Shown one piece after another: positions 63,406 to 64,000 of a stretch of DNA of 64,000 nt. The stretch covers positions 1-64,000 of the forward strand of contig JAFIES010000145.1 in the NCBI GenBank assembly GCA_020832415.1. The letters run 5' to 3'. A program made the position numbers and the translations under genes. How positions within the stretch are numbered: the stretch's first letter is position 1; the number at the start of each line of letters is the position of its first letter. The stretch comes from Balneolaceae bacterium (lineage in GTDB: Bacteria; Bacteroidota; Rhodothermia; Balneolales; Balneolaceae). The notes under the pieces were generated by a model that saw only the letters and a program-made list of their open reading frames with translations, made no database searches and had not been told where the DNA came from.

Positions 63406-64000
63406 CTAATACGCTGTTCCGTTCTTAATATCCTCAACCACAGCAGGATCAAGCAGGGTTGATACATCACCTACATTTTCCAGATCCTTGGCAGCTACCT
63501 TACGCAGAATTCTCCGCATAATTTTTCCGGAGCGGGTTTTGGGCAGCCCGGGTACAATCTGAATTTTATCCGGCTTGGCAATGGGGCCGATGATTTTTGT
63601 CACCAGATCGTTTATCTCCTTTTTGAACGCTTTTGGATCTTTCGGGTCTTTCTCGCAAATCATATAGGCATACACCCCTTGTCCTTTAATATCGTGCGGA
63701 TACCCCACAATGGCCGACTCCACCACATTCGGATGTTCGTTAATCGCGTTCTCAATCTCTGCAGTACCCAGCCTGTGGCCCGATACATTCAGCACATCAT
63801 CCACACGGCCGGTTATTCTGTAGTATCCTTCGGGATCGCGCCGGCATCCATCACCGGTAAAGTAATATCCTTTGTATGCACTCATGTATGTTTTAAGATA
63901 GCGTTCGTGATCGCCCCAAACCGTGCGTGCAATTCCGGGCCACGGGTGTTTAATACACAGGTTACCGCTAACGCCATTCCCCTTAATCTCCTTGCCGTTT
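63406..64000 (-). CDS. acs: Acetyl-CoA synthetase, C-terminal part (runs off the window)
   Basis: 197 codons of the 3' end; the gene continues to the right of position 64000. [62 protein letters not shown] (hinge and AMP-binding part of the ANL family) and [16 protein letters not shown], with the lysine that is acetylated in known Acs proteins. It activates acetate to acetyl-CoA with ATP. An internal Met at 63885 is not the start. Confidence 0.95.
   Translation of the reverse strand, partial: NGKEIKGNGVSGNLCIKHPWPGIARTVWGDHERYLKTYMSAYKGYYFTGDGCRRDPEGYYRITGRVDDVLNVSGHRLGTAEIENAINEHPNVVESAIVGYPHDIKGQGVYAYMICEKDPKDPKAFKKEINDLVTKIIGPIAKPDKIQIVPGLPKTRSGKIMRRILRKVAAKDLENVGDVSTLLDPAVVEDIKNGTAY

Overview
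The window reads as chromosome of a Gram-negative bacterium of the Bacteroidota/Rhodothermota-Balneolota type. The grounds are an adjacent SusC/SusD outer-membrane pair, many Tat signals of the NRRDFLK type, DxxG/LxGC lipoproteins, AT-rich leaders and ordinary housekeeping genes (groES-groEL, rsmA, alanine dehydrogenase, acs). I cannot name the species. I see no tRNA, rRNA, CRISPR array, integrase or transposase gene.

Layout. 1-5.5 kb: an AlkA-like glycosylase homologue, a nest of dispersed hairpin-forming repeats, an APS/PAPS reductase (cysH) with a terminator-like hairpin in its leader, and a gamma-glutamyltranspeptidase. 5.5-58.4 kb: one large catabolic island. It contains nine Tat-type Gfo/Idh/MocA proteins and one cytosolic one, six amidohydrolase-2 paralogues, a PHP (CehA-like) hydrolase, a PIG-L deacetylase, a GMC oxidoreductase and a sugar isomerase/epimerase. 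It also holds the SusCD pair, two DMT (EamA-like) transporters, a sodium:solute symporter, two cytosolic sugar kinase/aldolase operons and a DeoR-family regulator. 58.5-64 kb: groEL, groES, rsmA, ald, a small membrane protein and the end of acs.

How the island may work (inference). Seven of the nine exported Gfo/Idh/MocA proteins lack the lysine of the EKP motif. They instead carry E-[VLI]-[PR] and a conserved LYPxH segment, as in the NAD-dependent glycosidases of family GH109 (alpha-N-acetylgalactosaminidase) and relatives. Two of them match GH109 along most of their length. No classical glycoside hydrolase, polysaccharide lyase or sulfatase is visible, so these cofactor-dependent enzymes are probably the glycosidase set of this SusCD locus. 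SusCD would import the oligosaccharide, the Tat-exported enzymes would cut it in the periplasm, and SSS/DMT carriers would bring sugars inside. A cytosolic operon agaS - kbaZ/gatZ - pfkB-type kinase - kbaY/gatY would then take a galactosamine-6-phosphate/tagatose route to triose phosphates. A second operon (FucI-like protein, mutarotase-like protein, FGGY kinase, class II and class I aldolases) would handle another sugar. Five intergenic TTTCGTTT sites, four of them resembling the AgaR operator, suggest control by the DeoR-family protein at the end of the agaS operon.

The window also carries at least three dispersed repeat families. One is a MITE-like element with a shared terminal inverted repeat and different interiors; another is a ~250-bp hairpin-rich repeat present in three copies; the third is a ~130-bp element, one copy of which is split by ~880 bp of other repeats.
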